Source: Candidatus Rokuibacteriota bacterium
GTDB lineage: Bacteria > Methylomirabilota > Methylomirabilia > Rokubacteriales > CSP1-6
Direction: 5' to 3'
NCBI GenBank assembly: GCA_016206385.1
Contig: JACQRS010000190.1
Location: 1-7,069, forward strand
DNA length: 7,069 bases
Part shown: positions 6,272 through 7,069 of the stretch, in pieces
Layout: each line of letters begins with the position of its first letter
How positions within the stretch are numbered: position 1 is the stretch's first letter
Translations under genes and position numbers: made by a program
Notes under the pieces: generated by a model
What the model was told of the DNA's origin: nothing
Databases searched by the model: none
What the model saw: the letters and a program-made list of their open reading frames with translations, nothing else

Positions 6272-6294
6272 TGTGATCTTACGCTTGGATCACA
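6272..6294. repeat. Stem-loop between the decayed region and the thioredoxin-like gene
   Basis: TGTGATC (6272-6278) and GATCACA (6288-6294) are perfect seven-base arms around a nine-base loop. The element lies 30 bases beyond the stop of the thioredoxin-like gene on its transcript, where a terminator could be expected. There is no T-run after the stem on either strand, so a standard intrinsic terminator is not supported. Confidence 0.35.
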
Positions 6295-6323
6295 GCCGCT
6301 CGCCTGCACACGAAGAAAGCCGT

Positions 6324-7069
6324 TCATTTCACGGCGTCGAAGATACCGGCCAGCTCCACCTCCGGGGTCGCCTCCGGGTGGGTCCCCAGCCGGGTGATCT
6401 CCTTCCCTTCCACCTTGACGATGATCGTGGGGATTATGGCGATGTTCTTGCCTTCCCACGGCCCCGGTTCCTTGCCGAAGTTCTTCGGCACCCCGATCAG
6501 GTTCGCCTTGATCTTCGTGTTCCTGGCCTCCTGGAGGACGCGCAGGAGCTTCGGCATGTACTCCTTGCAGTGGCCGCACCAGGTCGCGAAGTAGGCCTCG
6601 ATCTCGACCGGCTTGCCGTACTTGTTGATGGCCGCGATCGACTCGGGGTGCGGGCTGTAGGCCTTCATACCCGCGCCGTACTCGGGACGGTCGGCGATGA
6701 GCCTGTCGATCTCGACGGGGCCGGTCAGCGGCGGGCGCATCAGCACCGGCAGGATGCGCACCTTCTTGTTCTCGGCGTTGAACTGGATAATCGGCCCGTC
6801 GATCGAGAAGGCGTAGGCGGCGCCGCCCGAAGGCAGATCCCGCACCTGGATCGTCCCTTCCACGCTCTTCATCAGGGCCCGCGGCACGGCGAAGATCTTC
6901 TTCGAGCCCAGATCCATCAATAGCCCGTCCTTGCACACCGGGATGTCAATGAGGAACTTGCCCCGCTCGTCCGAGCGGTAGAACTGCGCGTTGCTCGGAT
7001 AGGACCCTTCGACCTCCACGGAGAAGTCGTAGGTCGGGCGGCAGGTCATTAGCCCGGCCTGGGCCGGGA
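6324..7069 (-). CDS. Thioredoxin-fold protein with CGHC active site, 5'-partial
   Basis: A thioredoxin-like oxidoreductase domain forms the second half. Numbering from the internal Met at 7049, WCGHCK is at 157-162 (redox cysteines C158 and C161), preceded by the strand PVEIEAYFAT, and the cis-proline is P207 in IAIIPT. The CGHC dipeptide is the one typical of protein disulfide isomerases and some periplasmic TlpA-like proteins. The first ~110 residues are a separate beta-rich region without a recognised family. The gene probably starts beyond the window: the frame stays open to the edge, and the codons just before Met7049 read PAQAGL, like a signal peptide cleavage site (AQA/G), while no ribosome binding site precedes that Met. 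The product is therefore likely exported and could reduce, oxidise or isomerise disulfides of envelope proteins; the partner is unknown. Its GC-rich codon use matches the left-hand chromosome genes, so it seems to be native DNA right of the island. Confidence 0.82.
   Translation of the reverse strand, partial: PAQAGLMTCRPTYDFSVEVEGSYPSNAQFYRSDERGKFLIDIPVCKDGLLMDLGSKKIFAVPRALMKSVEGTIQVRDLPSGGAAYAFSIDGPIIQFNAENKKVRILPVLMRPPLTGPVEIDRLIADRPEYGAGMKAYSPHPESIAAINKYGKPVEIEAYFATWCGHCKEYMPKLLRVLQEARNTKIKANLIGVPKNFGKEPGPWEGKNIAIIPTIIVKVEGKEITRLGTHPEATPEVELAGIFDAVK

Larger units (their letters stand above)
3250..6320. other. Probable horizontally acquired segment carrying an R-M cassette and a broken gene
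   Basis: Base composition falls soon after the amidohydrolase stop and rises again partly in the gene at 5434 and fully at the thioredoxin-like gene. Sample counts are 45 G/C of 60 at 2101-2160 against 28 of 60 at 4681-4740. The segment holds a complete restriction-modification cassette, a C-terminally truncated gene and decayed DNA. No integrase, tRNA junction, or convincing terminal repeats were found, so the boundaries are approximate and the transfer mechanism is unknown. It may represent two successive insertions, with the R-M part ending near 5320. Confidence 0.45.

Noticed and set aside
6272..6294. CRP-like operator (TGTGA ... TCACA)
   Set aside because: The half-sites are 13 bases apart; a CRP site needs 6.
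6105..6923. A 272-codon open frame on the plus strand
   Set aside because: It lies opposite the thioredoxin-like gene, whose WCGHCK motif and cis-proline show which strand is coding.
5554..6936. A 460-codon open frame on the minus strand
   Set aside because: It runs antisense through the gene at 5434 and in another frame through the thioredoxin-like gene, crosses non-coding DNA, and has Arg/Gly/Ala-rich text without domains; it is a shadow of GC-rich coding.

Overview
The window comes from a high-GC bacterium with an exported proteome. The outer genes are very GC-rich (positions 2101-2160 have 45 G/C of 60). They include a secreted TPR protein with a C-terminal membrane anchor, a metal-dependent amidohydrolase behind a signal-peptide-like segment, and a thioredoxin-fold protein with a CGHC site. 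This style suits Acidobacteriota-like or similar soil or sediment lineages. There is no rRNA or other phylogenetic marker, so that assignment is only an impression.

Layout. (1) 11-1093 (+): TPR protein. (2) 1149-1439 (-): small CxxC/coiled-coil protein, divergent across a 41-bp gap from (3). (3) 1481-3223 (+): a 580-residue reading frame that looks like two proteins in one, with a charged coiled-coil N-terminus, a G-rich linker, an internal signal-peptide-like segment, then an imidazolonepropionase-like amidohydrolase. (4) 3224-3422: short gene-poor junction where composition changes. A possible start of a lost downstream gene overlaps the amidohydrolase stop. (5) 3423-5264 (-): compact three-gene type II restriction-modification cassette, transcribed methyltransferase, 73-aa small protein, PD-(D/E)xK nuclease. 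(6) 5265-5433: spacer holding the divergent leaders. (7) 5434-6048 (+): apparently C-terminally truncated member of a conserved uncharacterised family. (8) 6049-6323: non-coding or decayed DNA with short inverted repeats. (9) 6324 to the window edge (-): thioredoxin-like protein whose 5' end lies outside the window.

The middle (about 3250-6320) reads as an acquired island. The R-M genes are much less GC-rich than the flanks (4681-4740 has 28 G/C of 60), the cassette is self-contained, and the DNA to its right carries a broken gene and decayed sequence. The R-M genes should act together: the methyltransferase marks host sites and the nuclease cuts unmarked DNA. Their order and start codons (ATG for the methyltransferase, TTG for the small protein, GTG for the nuclease) suggest methylase-first, nuclease-limited expression. 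The small middle protein is the least explained part.

The flanking chromosomal genes show no obvious pathway link to each other. I saw no tRNA, rRNA, CRISPR array or complete insertion sequence.
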